From an uncultured SAR116 cluster alpha proteobacterium (GTDB taxonomy: Bacteria; Pseudomonadota; Alphaproteobacteria; Puniceispirillales; Marisalimonadaceae): 64,000 bases of DNA. Both the position numbers and the translations under genes were made by a program. Below the pieces are notes generated by a model. That model was not told where the DNA came from. It made no database searches and saw only the letters and a list, made by a program, of their open reading frames with translations. The stretch covers positions 32,076 through 96,075 of the forward strand of contig CACNRW010000006.1 in NCBI GenBank assembly GCA_902622875.1, in the 5' to 3' direction. The stretch's first letter is position 1; each line of letters starts with the position of its first letter. This document shows positions 49,457 through 58,632 of the stretch, piece after piece.

Positions 49457-50365
49457 TTGAGTAATTTAGATTCTACGAGCTTATCTCTACTATCCCCAGA
49501 CAATAATTTGGGAAGATATTTAGACCAAATAAAGAAATTTCCCATGTTGGATGCAGACGAAGAATATGTTCTTGCGAAAGATTGGCTGGAAAAGCAGAAT
49601 ACTAAAGCCGCTCATAAACTTGTTACAAGTCACCTAAGATTGGTTGCAAAAATTGCAATGGGTTATAGGGGTTATGGACTGCCTGTTGCAGATCTCATTG
49701 CTGAAGGCAATATTGGCATGATGCATGCTGTTAAAAAATTTGATCCTGAAAAAGGCTTCAGATTAGCCACTTATGCAATGTGGTGGATTAAAGCTGCAAT
49801 ACAAGAATTTGTTTTAAAAAGTTGGTCCCAAGTTAAGATTGGTACTACAGCTAGTCAAAAAAAATTATTCTTTAACCTCAGAAAAATCAAAGGCAAAATA
49901 AACGCTCTTGATGACGGAGATTTATCTCCTTCACAAGTTAATCAAATTTCTAAAACACTTAATGTTTCAGAAGATGATGTTGTGAGCATGAATAGAAGAA
50001 TGCTTGGTGGTGATCATTCACTCAATTCACAAATAAATCGTAGTGATGGTGAGGAAGTTGAATGGCAAGACATGCTCCCAGATGAAAGAGATAATCAAGA
50101 AACACGGTTCGTTAATGACCAAGAAAAAAATATTCGTAGTAAAGTTATGGTTGAAGCTTTAGAACATTTGAAACTAAGGGAAAAAGATATAATTATAAAA
50201 AGGCGTCTAATAGACACACCAAAAACACTCGAAGAATTATCACAAGAATACAAAGTTAGTAGAGAAAGAGTTAGACAAATTGAAACAAGAGCATTTGAAA
50301 AACTGCAAGAAGCTATGAAGATTAAAGCTAAAGAATTAAAACTAATTGGGGCAAATGAATATTAA
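49457..50365 (+). CDS. rpoH: RNA polymerase heat-shock sigma factor RpoH (sigma-32)
   Basis: This 302-aa sigma-70-family factor has region 2 (KLVTSHLRLVAKIAMGYRGYG, DLIAEGNIGMMHAVKKFDPEKGFRLATYAMWWIKAAIQEFVL) and the sigma-32-specific RpoH box QKKLFFNLR (134-142). Region 4 has TLEELSQEYKVSRERVRQIETRAFEKL. It directs transcription of chaperone and protease genes, and the FtsH protease encoded in this window degrades sigma-32 in other proteobacteria. The start is a TTG at 49457, supported by AGGAG at 49445-49449 seven nt upstream. It overlaps the convergent purA end by 4 nt. Confidence 0.96.
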   Translation: MSNLDSTSLSLLSPDNNLGRYLDQIKKFPMLDADEEYVLAKDWLEKQNTKAAHKLVTSHLRLVAKIAMGYRGYGLPVADLIAEGNIGMMHAVKKFDPEKGFRLATYAMWWIKAAIQEFVLKSWSQVKIGTTASQKKLFFNLRKIKGKINALDDGDLSPSQVNQISKTLNVSEDDVVSMNRRMLGGDHSLNSQINRSDGEEVEWQDMLPDERDNQETRFVNDQEKNIRSKVMVEALEHLKLREKDIIIKRRLIDTPKTLEELSQEYKVSRERVRQIETRAFEKLQEAMKIKAKELKLIGANEY

Positions 50366-51657
50366 TTAATTTCAAATGGATCTTTTAAGTATATAGTGTC
50401 ATTTCTCTCTGGGCTTGTAGAAATTAAAATTATTTCACAACCAATAAGTTTTTCAACCCTTTGAATATAATTTTTAGCTTGATTTGGTAGGTCTCCAATT
50501 TTTCTAATCCCTACGATACTACCTTCCCAACCTTCCAATATTTCATAAATAGGTTTTATCCGTTTTTGTTCTCCTTCCGATGAAGGTAGATATGTTATTA
50601 CTTCATTATCTAAGTAATAGCCGGTACAGATTTTAATTTCTTTAAAATTGTCTAAAACATCCAACTTTGTTAATGCTATACCATCAATACTTGACAATGC
50701 AACAGCTTGTTTTACTAAAACAGAATCAAACCAACCACAGCGTCTTTGTCTGCCAGTTACAGTTCCAAATTCATGACCTTTTTTACCTAAATTCACTCCA
50801 TCTTGTCCCGTTTCTTCTGTTGGGAATGGACCTGAACCAACTCTAGTAGTGTAAGCTTTAGTTATACCAATTGTGTAATCTATTGAAGTAGGACCAATAC
50901 CTGAGCCAATACCAGCTTGCGATGAAACAGTATTACTACTAGTTACATATGGATAAGTTCCGTGGTCTATATCTAAAAAAGTGCCTTGAGCACCCTCAAA
51001 AAGGATATTAGAAGATGCTGAAACATATTTACTAGTTAAAAGCCAAGATGGTTGAACAAAATTCATAATAAATTGGCCTTGATCCCATAACTTTAAGAAA
51101 ATCTCATTTGGGTTTTGCGTAATTTCTCCAATAGCAGACAACCAAATATTATGATAATCATACAATTTTTTTAGTTTTAGAAAAAAATTATTTTTATCAA
51201 GAAAATCACAAATTCTTAGACCTCGTCTTCCTACTTTATCTTCATAAGCAGGACCAATACCTCTGCCTGTTGTTCCAATTTTGTTAAGGCTCTTTTTGTT
51301 TTCTCTAATATTGTCAATTAATTGATGTATAGGTAAAATTAAAAAAGCAGAATCTGAAATAATTAGGTTATCTGGTGATATTTTTATATTTTTTTCTTCT
51401 AACTGCTTAATTTCCTTGGTTAAATGAAATGGGTCGACAACGACTCCATTCCCAATTAATACAATAGTATTGTCTCTTACAATTCCACTAGGTAATAACG
51501 ATAACTTAAAAACATTGTCATCAACAACCAATGTATGTCCAGCATTATGGCCACCTTGAAATCTTACAACTAAATCAGCTTTTTTTGATAACCAATCAAC
51601 AATTTTACCTTTACCCTCATCTCCCCATTGTGTTCCAACAACAATTATATTACTCAT
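50362..51657 (-). CDS. purA: Adenylosuccinate synthetase
   Basis: This 431-aa GTPase-like ligase has the N-terminal GTQWGDEGKGKIVDWL with catalytic Asp and the P-loop, then RFQGGHNAGHTLVV with catalytic His, then TTGRGIGPAYEDK, EGAQGTFLDIDHGTYPYVTSSNT and VTGRQRRCGWFDSVL. It joins IMP and aspartate using GTP, the first committed step to AMP. It lies 28 nt downstream of hisZ on the minus strand; both pathways consume purine or ATP-derived intermediates, and the pairing may be regulatory or only positional. Confidence 0.97.
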   Translation of the reverse strand: MSNIIVVGTQWGDEGKGKIVDWLSKKADLVVRFQGGHNAGHTLVVDDNVFKLSLLPSGIVRDNTIVLIGNGVVVDPFHLTKEIKQLEEKNIKISPDNLIISDSAFLILPIHQLIDNIRENKKSLNKIGTTGRGIGPAYEDKVGRRGLRICDFLDKNNFFLKLKKLYDYHNIWLSAIGEITQNPNEIFLKLWDQGQFIMNFVQPSWLLTSKYVSASSNILFEGAQGTFLDIDHGTYPYVTSSNTVSSQAGIGSGIGPTSIDYTIGITKAYTTRVGSGPFPTEETGQDGVNLGKKGHEFGTVTGRQRRCGWFDSVLVKQAVALSSIDGIALTKLDVLDNFKEIKICTGYYLDNEVITYLPSSEGEQKRIKPIYEILEGWEGSIVGIRKIGDLPNQAKNYIQRVEKLIGCEIILISTSPERNDTIYLKDPFEIN

Positions 51658-51685
51658 AAAATATTCCTTAATTTTAAATTAATTT

Positions 51686-52825
51686 TTAGGACTTTAATTT
51701 AATAATAGTCTTATTTTTCCAAATATATTTACATTTCATTTCCAACGCCTCTTTTTCAATCTCTGAACTAGAAACAGAACCAAAAATAATTCTATAACCT
51801 TTTTTAATAATCTCTTCAGCGTCTTTCATGTTTAGGTAAGGTATATACACTAAGTCTTTGTCTAAGTTTAACATAAGGTTGGGATAAACTTTTTCGGTGT
51901 AAATTGTACATCCAGTTGCAGTTTCTCCTGTTAATATATTATAACTTCCACCTTTTGCTATTTCACCTTTTAATTTGTCAGAAAAAATTGTAAACGTTAT
52001 GCCTGTGTGATACTTAAATCCTCTATTTTCAAGAGGATCTATTGAAAGTTTGATAGACTTATCATTTTTTCTAACAATGTTAATAACTGTTAAATAATGC
52101 TCTATTAAACCAGCTAAAATTCCTTTTGATTTCAATTCCAGAAGATATTTAATTGCATGTGAATGATCTTCAGCAACGTCCATTAATTCAGATATTATAT
52201 TTAGATTTTCAAATTTTAATTTTTTAAGACTTTTTTTATCTTTGATATCTATGTAATGATTGATAGTGTATTTTAAAGGACGTGAAATATCCTTTAAAAG
52301 ATATTTTCTCAAAAATGGTAAGTTAATATCAATTGTTAAATTATCTATATTTATTGACTTGAGCGCTTGGACACATACAAGCATTATCTCAGCATCTATT
52401 GATTCAGATTTAGGTCCTATTAACTCAGCACCTACTTGAGTTTTCTGACGTTCCATATTAAAACTGTCACCATTTACCCTTAAAACGTCACCAGAATAAG
52501 ATAATCTTAGTGGACGAGATAAATGAGACAATCTAGTAGACGCTATTCTAGAAATTTGTGCTGTAACATCTGCTCTCAATGCTAACATCTTTTGTGATAA
52601 TGGATCCATCACTCTGAAAGTAGAATCTTTTAAAACTTTACCTGGACCGTCTGAAAGCAAAGCTTCTTCATATTCTACTAAAGGAGGTTTTACTCTTAAA
52701 TATCCGTAGCTAGAAAATATATCTAGTAAATTTTCTATTATTTTAGATTGTATGTGAGCATTTGGATAAAGAATATCACTTAGCCCTGCTGGCAATAATC
52801 CTTTTTCAGTTGATGGATGTGACAT
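51686..52825 (-). CDS. hisZ: ATP phosphoribosyltransferase regulatory subunit HisZ
   Basis: This 379-aa HisRS-like paralogue starts MSHPSTEKGLLPAGLSDIL from the ATG at 52825 (a TTG at 52840 would add five residues). The class II synthetase-like core has RVKPPLVEYEEALLSDGPGK, LRADVTAQISRIAS, RLSYSGDVLRVNG and TQVGAELIG. The synthetase anticodon domain is missing and the glycine-rich histidyl motif is altered, as in HisZ. HisZ activates and confers histidine feedback on the short form of HisG, which is not in this window and must be elsewhere. It precedes purA on the same strand. Confidence 0.9.
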   Translation of the reverse strand: MSHPSTEKGLLPAGLSDILYPNAHIQSKIIENLLDIFSSYGYLRVKPPLVEYEEALLSDGPGKVLKDSTFRVMDPLSQKMLALRADVTAQISRIASTRLSHLSRPLRLSYSGDVLRVNGDSFNMERQKTQVGAELIGPKSESIDAEIMLVCVQALKSINIDNLTIDINLPFLRKYLLKDISRPLKYTINHYIDIKDKKSLKKLKFENLNIISELMDVAEDHSHAIKYLLELKSKGILAGLIEHYLTVINIVRKNDKSIKLSIDPLENRGFKYHTGITFTIFSDKLKGEIAKGGSYNILTGETATGCTIYTEKVYPNLMLNLDKDLVYIPYLNMKDAEEIIKKGYRIIFGSVSSSEIEKEALEMKCKYIWKNKTIIKLKS

Positions 52826-52906
52826 TATAATAGCTTTCAAATAAAATTATTATATATATATCAAAGTCTATAATGTATCTAATAAAATTTGAGAAGAACA
52901 AATACT

Positions 52907-54493
52907 TTATTTATTTTCGAAATGAATAATGTTAACTCGAGCAACTTGAGGTAAAGATCGTAATTGAGAAATGATTTTTTCGTCGACTTCACCATCAACT
53001 TCAACGAGCGCAATAGCCTCACCACCTACATTTCTTCGCCCTAAGTGAAAAGATGCTATATTGATGTTTTCCTTTCCTAACGTATTGCCTAAATCACCAA
53101 TAAAACCAGGCTTGTCGTAATTTCTTAAATAAAGGGCATTTTTAGGAAAATCTGACTCAATAGCAATTCCTTGAATATTAATAATTCTTGGTTTATTGCC
53201 TGCTATTAATGTTCCTGAAATGGTTCTTTCACCTTTAATATGCTTGATAGTAATTTTGAGTAGTGTCTCATAATCACATCGTCTTTCGTGCTTAATTGTT
53301 GATAAATCAATTCCTCTACTTGAAGCTATGGAGGATGAATTTATATCATTAACAGCAGCTGATGAAGGTTCAAACAATCCCACAAGAGTACTTGCCATTA
53401 ATGGGACGCCTTGTATAGATGAAGCTTTACCCTCTAATTCTAATTTTACACTCAATATACCTTCTTGTGTAACTTGACCTAAAAAAGATCCCATCAAATA
53501 AGCAAGCTTTACATATGGTTTTAATATCGGAGCTTCCTCAGAAGATACATTTGGATAATTTAGAGCATTAACGACTGCTCCTGTGTTTAGATAATCTGAC
53601 ATTTGTTGAGCTATTTGTATTGCAACATTTTCCTGAGCTTCCAAAGTAGCGGCGCCCAAGTGAGGTGTTGCTATAAAGTTAGGAGCTTCAAATAAAATAT
53701 TTTCCCTAGCTGGTTCTTCCACGAACACATCAAAAGCTGCACCAGCTAAATGATTATTCTCTAAAGCCGCTCTACAAGCGACTTCATCAACCAAACCTCC
53801 TCTAGCACAATTAATAATTCTTGAGCCTTTTTTCATCAAACTGATAGCTTCAGATGATATTATATTCTTAGTATCTTCAGTAAGTGGAGTATGAAGTGAT
53901 ATTATATCTGAGTTTTTTAACAAGTACTCTAAATCAACTTTATCAACACCTAATTCAAATGCTTTTTCTTGAGTAAGAAATGGATCAAATGCAAAAACTT
54001 TCATTTTCAGACCTAATGCTCTACTAGCTACAATAGAGCCGATGTTACCACAACCTATAAGACCTAAATATTTACCACTAATCTCGGTTCCATTAAATTT
54101 AGATTTTTCCCATTTTCCTTGTCTAGTAGATCTATCAGCTTGGGGTATCATTCTAACTAAGGACATAATAAGAGCTATGGCGTGTTCGGCTGTAGTAACT
54201 GCATTCCCGTAGGGTGTGTTCATTACAACTACACCATATTTAGTTGCAGCTACTTTGTCTATATTATCAGTACCGATGCCAGCACGCCCAACTATTTTTA
54301 AATTTTTTGCATTCTTAAAAACATCTTCATTAACCTTTGTTGCAGAACGAACTGCAAGCCCATCAAACTTATTAATTAATTTTAATAGTTCGTCATTAGT
54401 CAATCCCGGAATATATTCAGTTTCGATTTTATTTTCTTTAAAAACATTAACTGCAGATTCGCTTAATTTATCACTAATGAGTACTTTTGGCAT
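52907..54493 (-). CDS. serA: D-3-phosphoglycerate dehydrogenase (long form)
   Basis: This 528-aa SerA has the substrate/nucleotide domains with VGRAGIGTDNIDKVAATKYGVVVMNTP and the NAD loop GLIGCGNIGS (144-153). NCARGGLVDE and the catalytic His in TPHLGAATLEAQENVA follow. The C-terminal part contains the allosteric substrate-binding domain (about 320-450) and an ACT domain (about 455-528, GFIGDLGNTLGKENINIASFHLGR) that usually senses serine. It oxidises 3-phosphoglycerate to 3-phosphohydroxypyruvate. It is 18 nt downstream of serC, forming the serC-serA operon. Confidence 0.96.
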   Translation of the reverse strand: MPKVLISDKLSESAVNVFKENKIETEYIPGLTNDELLKLINKFDGLAVRSATKVNEDVFKNAKNLKIVGRAGIGTDNIDKVAATKYGVVVMNTPYGNAVTTAEHAIALIMSLVRMIPQADRSTRQGKWEKSKFNGTEISGKYLGLIGCGNIGSIVASRALGLKMKVFAFDPFLTQEKAFELGVDKVDLEYLLKNSDIISLHTPLTEDTKNIISSEAISLMKKGSRIINCARGGLVDEVACRAALENNHLAGAAFDVFVEEPARENILFEAPNFIATPHLGAATLEAQENVAIQIAQQMSDYLNTGAVVNALNYPNVSSEEAPILKPYVKLAYLMGSFLGQVTQEGILSVKLELEGKASSIQGVPLMASTLVGLFEPSSAAVNDINSSSIASSRGIDLSTIKHERRCDYETLLKITIKHIKGERTISGTLIAGNKPRIINIQGIAIESDFPKNALYLRNYDKPGFIGDLGNTLGKENINIASFHLGRRNVGGEAIALVEVDGEVDEKIISQLRSLPQVARVNIIHFENK

Positions 54494-54511
54494 TATTTAC
54501 TCTCTTTTATA

Positions 54512-55672
54512 TTATATTTTTAGTTGGTCTAATGTTTCGTAATAAGCCCAATCTAACCAAGGTAGTAAATTCTTAACATCATTACTGTCAACTGTTGGAC
54601 CGCCCCAAATTCTTAATCCTGGAGGAGCTGACCTATAACTACCTATATCAAATGCAACTTCATGTTCTTCTAATAATTTAACAATATTTTTTTCAATACT
54701 ATTTTTTATCTCTAATGGAAGATCAATTATTTTTGGATCGACCAACTTTAAGCATATAGATGTACTAGATAAATTATTAACATCCTCACATAAAAAGTCT
54801 GCCCAGTGAGAAACTGAAATCCAATTTTTAATTAAGTTTAAGTTATTCTTTGACTTGCTTATTAATGCAGATAATCCACCAACTTCTTTAGTCCAATATA
54901 GTGCGTCTAAAAAGTCTTCAACACACAACATGGACGGAGTGTTGATTGTAACACCTGAAAATATATCAAGATTTAACTTACCATTTTTTCTAAGTTGGAA
55001 TAATTTTGGTATAGGCCAGGGTGGATTATAAGAATTAATTCTTTCAACTGCTTTTGGAGATAAAACTAGAATACCGTGACCCGCTTCACCGCCAAGGCAT
55101 TTTTGCCAAGAAAATGTCCCAACATCTAACTTACACCAATCTATATCCATTGCAAATGCAGCGGAAGTTGCATCACAAATAGTTAAACCATTGCGTGAGG
55201 AATCAATCCACTTAGCGTTTGGCACACAAACACCAGCAGTTGTACCATTCCAGTTAAAAACAATATCACCTTTAAATTGGTTGTTAATAAGATTAGGTAA
55301 TTTGCCATAATCAACTTTATGGATATGAATATTTTCTAATTTAAGTTGAGATTGTATGTCATTAGCCCAATCGGAACTAAAACTGTCCCAAACCAACATA
55401 TTAACAGGTCTTGGCCCAAGAAGATTCCACATTGCGATTTCAATAGCTCCAGTATCCGAACCTGGAACAACACCTACTAAATGGTCTTTAGGAATCTTTA
55501 GTATTGTTTTTGTTAAATGAATTAACTTTTGAAGTTTTGATTTAGCTATTTTGTGTCTATGAGATCTACCGAGTACACTATTTTCTAAAATCTTAAAAGA
55601 CCATTTTGGTCTTTTTGCACAAGGTCCAGAAGAAAATTCAGGACGTAATGGCTTGACTAATGGTCTGGTCAT
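54512..55672 (-). CDS. serC: Phosphoserine aminotransferase
   Basis: This 386-aa PLP enzyme is the alphaproteobacterial-type SerC. It begins LVKPLRPEFSSGPCAKRP, has VVPGSDTGAIEIAMWNLLG (68-86), then CDATSAAFAMDIDW, and the PLP lysine Lys191 in FSWQKCLGGEAGHG. It converts 3-phosphohydroxypyruvate to phosphoserine using glutamate. GAGG is 5 nt before the ATG, and the 5' leader contains hairpins that could hide it. It leads the operon with serA. Confidence 0.94.
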   Translation of the reverse strand: MTRPLVKPLRPEFSSGPCAKRPKWSFKILENSVLGRSHRHKIAKSKLQKLIHLTKTILKIPKDHLVGVVPGSDTGAIEIAMWNLLGPRPVNMLVWDSFSSDWANDIQSQLKLENIHIHKVDYGKLPNLINNQFKGDIVFNWNGTTAGVCVPNAKWIDSSRNGLTICDATSAAFAMDIDWCKLDVGTFSWQKCLGGEAGHGILVLSPKAVERINSYNPPWPIPKLFQLRKNGKLNLDIFSGVTINTPSMLCVEDFLDALYWTKEVGGLSALISKSKNNLNLIKNWISVSHWADFLCEDVNNLSSTSICLKLVDPKIIDLPLEIKNSIEKNIVKLLEEHEVAFDIGSYRSAPPGLRIWGGPTVDSNDVKNLLPWLDWAYYETLDQLKI

Positions 55673-55722
55673 ATTAACCTCAAGTAAATGTTATTGCTTA
55701 TTGGGAAGCAACAGCCCAAATG
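55673..55722 (-). promoter_or_regulatory. serC-leader-like RNA: pseudoknot or alternative hairpins before serC
   Basis: Read on the minus strand, UUGGG (55719-55715) can pair with CCCAA (55705-55701), and UUGCUU (55711-55706) with AAGCAA (55699-55694). The CCCAA partner lies in the loop of the second hairpin, so the two helices form either an H-type pseudoknot or mutually exclusive hairpins. A third short stem, UAAC (55693-55690) with GUUA (55678-55675), touches the GAGG ribosome site at 55681-55678. A serC leader whose last stem overlaps the ribosome site is an established alphaproteobacterial RNA family upstream of serC-serA. Membership here is by position and fold, not by a model search. 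Confidence 0.5.
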
Positions 55723-55775
55723 TTTTTTTAAAGATTATTAAATTTTTGTCAACAAACAAAAAAAGAGGAGAATAG

Positions 55776-56432
55776 TTGCTTAAATTATACGAATTATCAG
55801 GAAAAAATGATTTGAGATTTAGCCCTCCTTGTTGGATTGTTAAAATTTGCCTTATTGATAAACAAATTAATTTCGAAACAGAGCCTATTAAATTTTCTGA
55901 AAAACATAAAATAGAGTTTTCTGATCAACAGTTAGTTCCTATTTTAAAGCATCAGAATGGGTTTGTGTGTGATTCTTGGAACATTATAAATTGGTTAGAC
56001 AAAAATTATAATAATAAAAAAATTTTTTTAAATTTTACATCTAAAAATTTTTCTAAATTTTTGTACCTTTGGACTTCTAGACAACTTTTACCAATCTTAT
56101 TTAAAATAATTGCACATGAAATACCAAATGTTTTAGAAGGTGATGATTTAGATTATTTCATTAGAACAAGGGAAAATAGAATAAAAGGCCCTATAACAAA
56201 ATTTACACCTAAAATATCTGAGAATATAAAAGAATTTAGAAAGTTAATAAATCCTATTAGAAAAATAATTGAGATTGATGGATTTATTTCTGGGAAAAAA
56301 CCAGGCGTAGAGGATTATATTTTTTTTGGTAATTTTAGGTGGGTTTACTCTTGTAGTTGTTGTAATTTACTAGAGATTAATGACCCAATTTATACCTGGT
56401 ATAAAAATATTCTTAAACTAACTAATCTGTAA
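55776..56432 (+). CDS. Glutathione S-transferase-like protein
   Basis: This 218-aa protein has a thioredoxin-like N-terminal half (about 1-78): LKLYELSGKNDLRFSPPCWIVKICLIDKQINFE, the cis-proline LVPILKHQNGFVCDSWNIINWLDKNY. An all-helical C-terminal half (about 95-218) follows, with KKPGVEDYIFFGNF. This is the GST fold; bacterial members conjugate glutathione, isomerise substrates or act as non-catalytic stress proteins, so no substrate is assigned. The start is a TTG at 55776 with AGAGGAG five nt upstream, a strong site. It is divergent from serC and overlaps the convergent thiD end by 11 nt. Confidence 0.85.
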   Translation: MLKLYELSGKNDLRFSPPCWIVKICLIDKQINFETEPIKFSEKHKIEFSDQQLVPILKHQNGFVCDSWNIINWLDKNYNNKKIFLNFTSKNFSKFLYLWTSRQLLPILFKIIAHEIPNVLEGDDLDYFIRTRENRIKGPITKFTPKISENIKEFRKLINPIRKIIEIDGFISGKKPGVEDYIFFGNFRWVYSCSCCNLLEINDPIYTWYKNILKLTNL

Positions 56433-57255
56433 TTTTTTTAATATTATAACAATGATTAATAGGCCCGTTGCCTGCGCCAAATTTTGGGGAGGTTTTAATA
56501 GCATTATTAACATATTTATGAGCAATCTTGAATGAATGTTTAATGTCATGAGAATTTGCCAAGCATGCTGTCAAAGCCGACGCCATTGTGCAACCTGTTC
56601 CATGAGTATGATTAGTTAAGATCTTTAAAGTTTCAATTGAATGAATTTCAGTGGCATTTACTAACAAATCTGTCATACTTGGAGTTTCCATGTGTCCACC
56701 TTTTAAAATAACATGGCTTGCACCAAGATTAATTAATTTTTTTGCCACATTTTTCATATCTTTTAAATTATTAATCTTCATTCCAGTTAGAATCTCTGCC
56801 TCAGGAATATTGGGTGTTATAATTGGCTTCGCTACTTTAATGAAATTTTTTAGAGCATCAATAGCATTTTCTTTTAATAATTTGTGCCCTCCCTTTGCTA
56901 CCATTACTGGATCCAATACTACATTTATATTTTTATTGTTCACAACATTATGATTATATAAAACTTCAAATACTGCAGAAATTAATTCAGCGCTATGTAA
57001 CATACCAATTTTTACAGCATTTGCATTAATGTCAGATAAGCAACAATCAATTTGTTTCACGACAAAATCTATGGGAACTTCAAATATATCAAAAACTCCA
57101 TTTGTATTTTGTTCAGTCAATGCAGTAATTGCTGTCATACCATACACACCAAAGGAGGTAAGTGTTTTCAAATCAGCTTGTATTCCAGCCCCTCCACTTG
57201 GATCTGAGCCTGCAACAACTAATACTGTTTTTGATAAATTAATTATTTCTTTCAA
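56422..57255 (-). CDS. thiD: Hydroxymethylpyrimidine/phosphomethylpyrimidine kinase
   Basis: This 277-aa ribokinase-fold kinase has VAGSDPSGGAGIQADLKT (15-32), YGMTAITALTEQNTNGV, the DPVMVAKGGHKLL region, ILKGGHM and the anion-hole motif HTHGTGCTMASAL. It phosphorylates HMP and HMP-P for thiamine synthesis. The start is a TTG at 57253-57255, inside the end of glmM (17-nt overlap), so translation is probably coupled. Thiamine-pyrophosphate riboswitch elements were not seen, and none would be expected in such an overlap. Confidence 0.94.
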   Translation of the reverse strand: MKEIINLSKTVLVVAGSDPSGGAGIQADLKTLTSFGVYGMTAITALTEQNTNGVFDIFEVPIDFVVKQIDCCLSDINANAVKIGMLHSAELISAVFEVLYNHNVVNNKNINVVLDPVMVAKGGHKLLKENAIDALKNFIKVAKPIITPNIPEAEILTGMKINNLKDMKNVAKKLINLGASHVILKGGHMETPSMTDLLVNATEIHSIETLKILTNHTHGTGCTMASALTACLANSHDIKHSFKIAHKYVNNAIKTSPKFGAGNGPINHCYNIKKITD

Positions 57256-58621
57256 TTTTATTTTCTTTGAGAATTATCTTAGCTATTTTTTCAGTAATTT
57301 CATTAACCTTACTTACATCACTGCACTCAACCATTATCCTAACTAAATCTTCTGTTCCAGATGGTCGCAACAGAATTCTTCCTTTTGAGCCTAAAAGATT
57401 TTGGTGATGCTTGACTAAGTTAGTTATTTTATCCTTAAATAAAATATTCTTATGAATATTTTTAAGGTTTTTAAGTGATTGAGGTACTGGTGTAAATGGT
57501 CTTAAAAACTTAGAAGCTTTTAGACCAGATTTTTTAAGTAATGATAATACTTTAATTGCAGTTAATAAACCATCTCCTGTTTTGGCAAAATCAGGTAATA
57601 AAATATGCCCTGAGGGTTCACCTCCAAGCTTGCAACCAGATCTAATCATTTTTTCTAAAATATAACGGTCACCTACATTAGTTCTGTAAAGGCTTATATT
57701 TAATTTACTTAGATAATTTTCTAAACCTAAATTTGACATTAAAGTTCCAACTACCTTATTGCCATTTAGCTGATTGTTTTTTTTCATATCTTCAGCTAAG
57801 ACTGCAATGATTTGATCACCATGAATTATATTTCCATTCTCATCGGAGAAAATTACTCTGTCAGCATCTCCATCTAGCGCAATTCCTAAATCAGCACCCT
57901 CTAATTTTGTAATTTTGGCCATTTTTTCTGGAAACATTGCTCCACAACCTAAATTAATATTCTTTCCATTAGGTTCTGTACCTATCGTCACTGATTCAGC
58001 TCCTAGCTCAAACAACACTTCAGGTCCTACTTTGTACGAAGCGCCATTAGAGCAATCCAAAACAACCTTCATAAGACTTAAATCTTCACTTTTGGGTAAT
58101 ATTTGCTTCACAAACTCAGAATATCTTCCAATGGCATCTTCCATTCTTCTAGCCCTACCTAAATTTTCGGATTTTGCAAGTATTGGAGCATTAGACATTC
58201 TTAGCTGGATTTCATTTTCAATATCATCATTCAATTTAAAACCGTCAGCACCAAACAATTTTAGGCCATTATCTTCGTAAGGATTATGTGATGCAGATAT
58301 CATAACCCCTAAATCACATCTTAAAACTCTAGTTAAATGAGCAATAGCTGGCGTTGGCAAGGGACCAGTAGTGATAGAATCTAAACCCACTGAGGTAAAA
58401 CCAGCAACTAAAGCAGGTTCAAGCATATATCCAGATAATCTTGTATCTTTACCGATTAGTACTCTAGATTTCTTTGTTCCTGCTTTTCCATAAAAATATT
58501 CTCCAGCTGCCATAGCTAGATTTACCGCCATTAAAGCAGTCACCTTATCTTCATTTACAGTACCTCTAATCCCATCTGTGCCAAACAACCTTTGGCTACT
58601 ATTAAAAGATGTTTTTATCAT
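57239..58621 (-). CDS. glmM: Phosphoglucosamine mutase
   Basis: This 460-aa alpha-D-phosphohexomutase has RLFGTDGIRGTVN (11-23), the phosphoserine loop MISASHNP (107-114, with Ser111 as the phosphorylated residue), the Mg2+ loop ALDGDADR, GEPSGHI, and the C-terminal phosphate-binding RPSGTEDLVRIMVE. It converts glucosamine-6-phosphate to glucosamine-1-phosphate for UDP-GlcNAc, feeding both peptidoglycan (murB-murG here) and lipid A (lpxC). It lies 11 nt downstream of folP, in the typical ftsH-folP-glmM order. Confidence 0.97.
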   Translation of the reverse strand: MIKTSFNSSQRLFGTDGIRGTVNEDKVTALMAVNLAMAAGEYFYGKAGTKKSRVLIGKDTRLSGYMLEPALVAGFTSVGLDSITTGPLPTPAIAHLTRVLRCDLGVMISASHNPYEDNGLKLFGADGFKLNDDIENEIQLRMSNAPILAKSENLGRARRMEDAIGRYSEFVKQILPKSEDLSLMKVVLDCSNGASYKVGPEVLFELGAESVTIGTEPNGKNINLGCGAMFPEKMAKITKLEGADLGIALDGDADRVIFSDENGNIIHGDQIIAVLAEDMKKNNQLNGNKVVGTLMSNLGLENYLSKLNISLYRTNVGDRYILEKMIRSGCKLGGEPSGHILLPDFAKTGDGLLTAIKVLSLLKKSGLKASKFLRPFTPVPQSLKNLKNIHKNILFKDKITNLVKHHQNLLGSKGRILLRPSGTEDLVRIMVECSDVSKVNEITEKIAKIILKENKIERNN

Positions 58622-58632
58622 TTAGTGCCTTT

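Noticed and set aside
51686..52825. Histidyl-tRNA synthetase
   Set aside because: The protein lacks the anticodon-binding domain and has HisZ-type sequence features, so a regulatory subunit of ATP phosphoribosyltransferase fits better.
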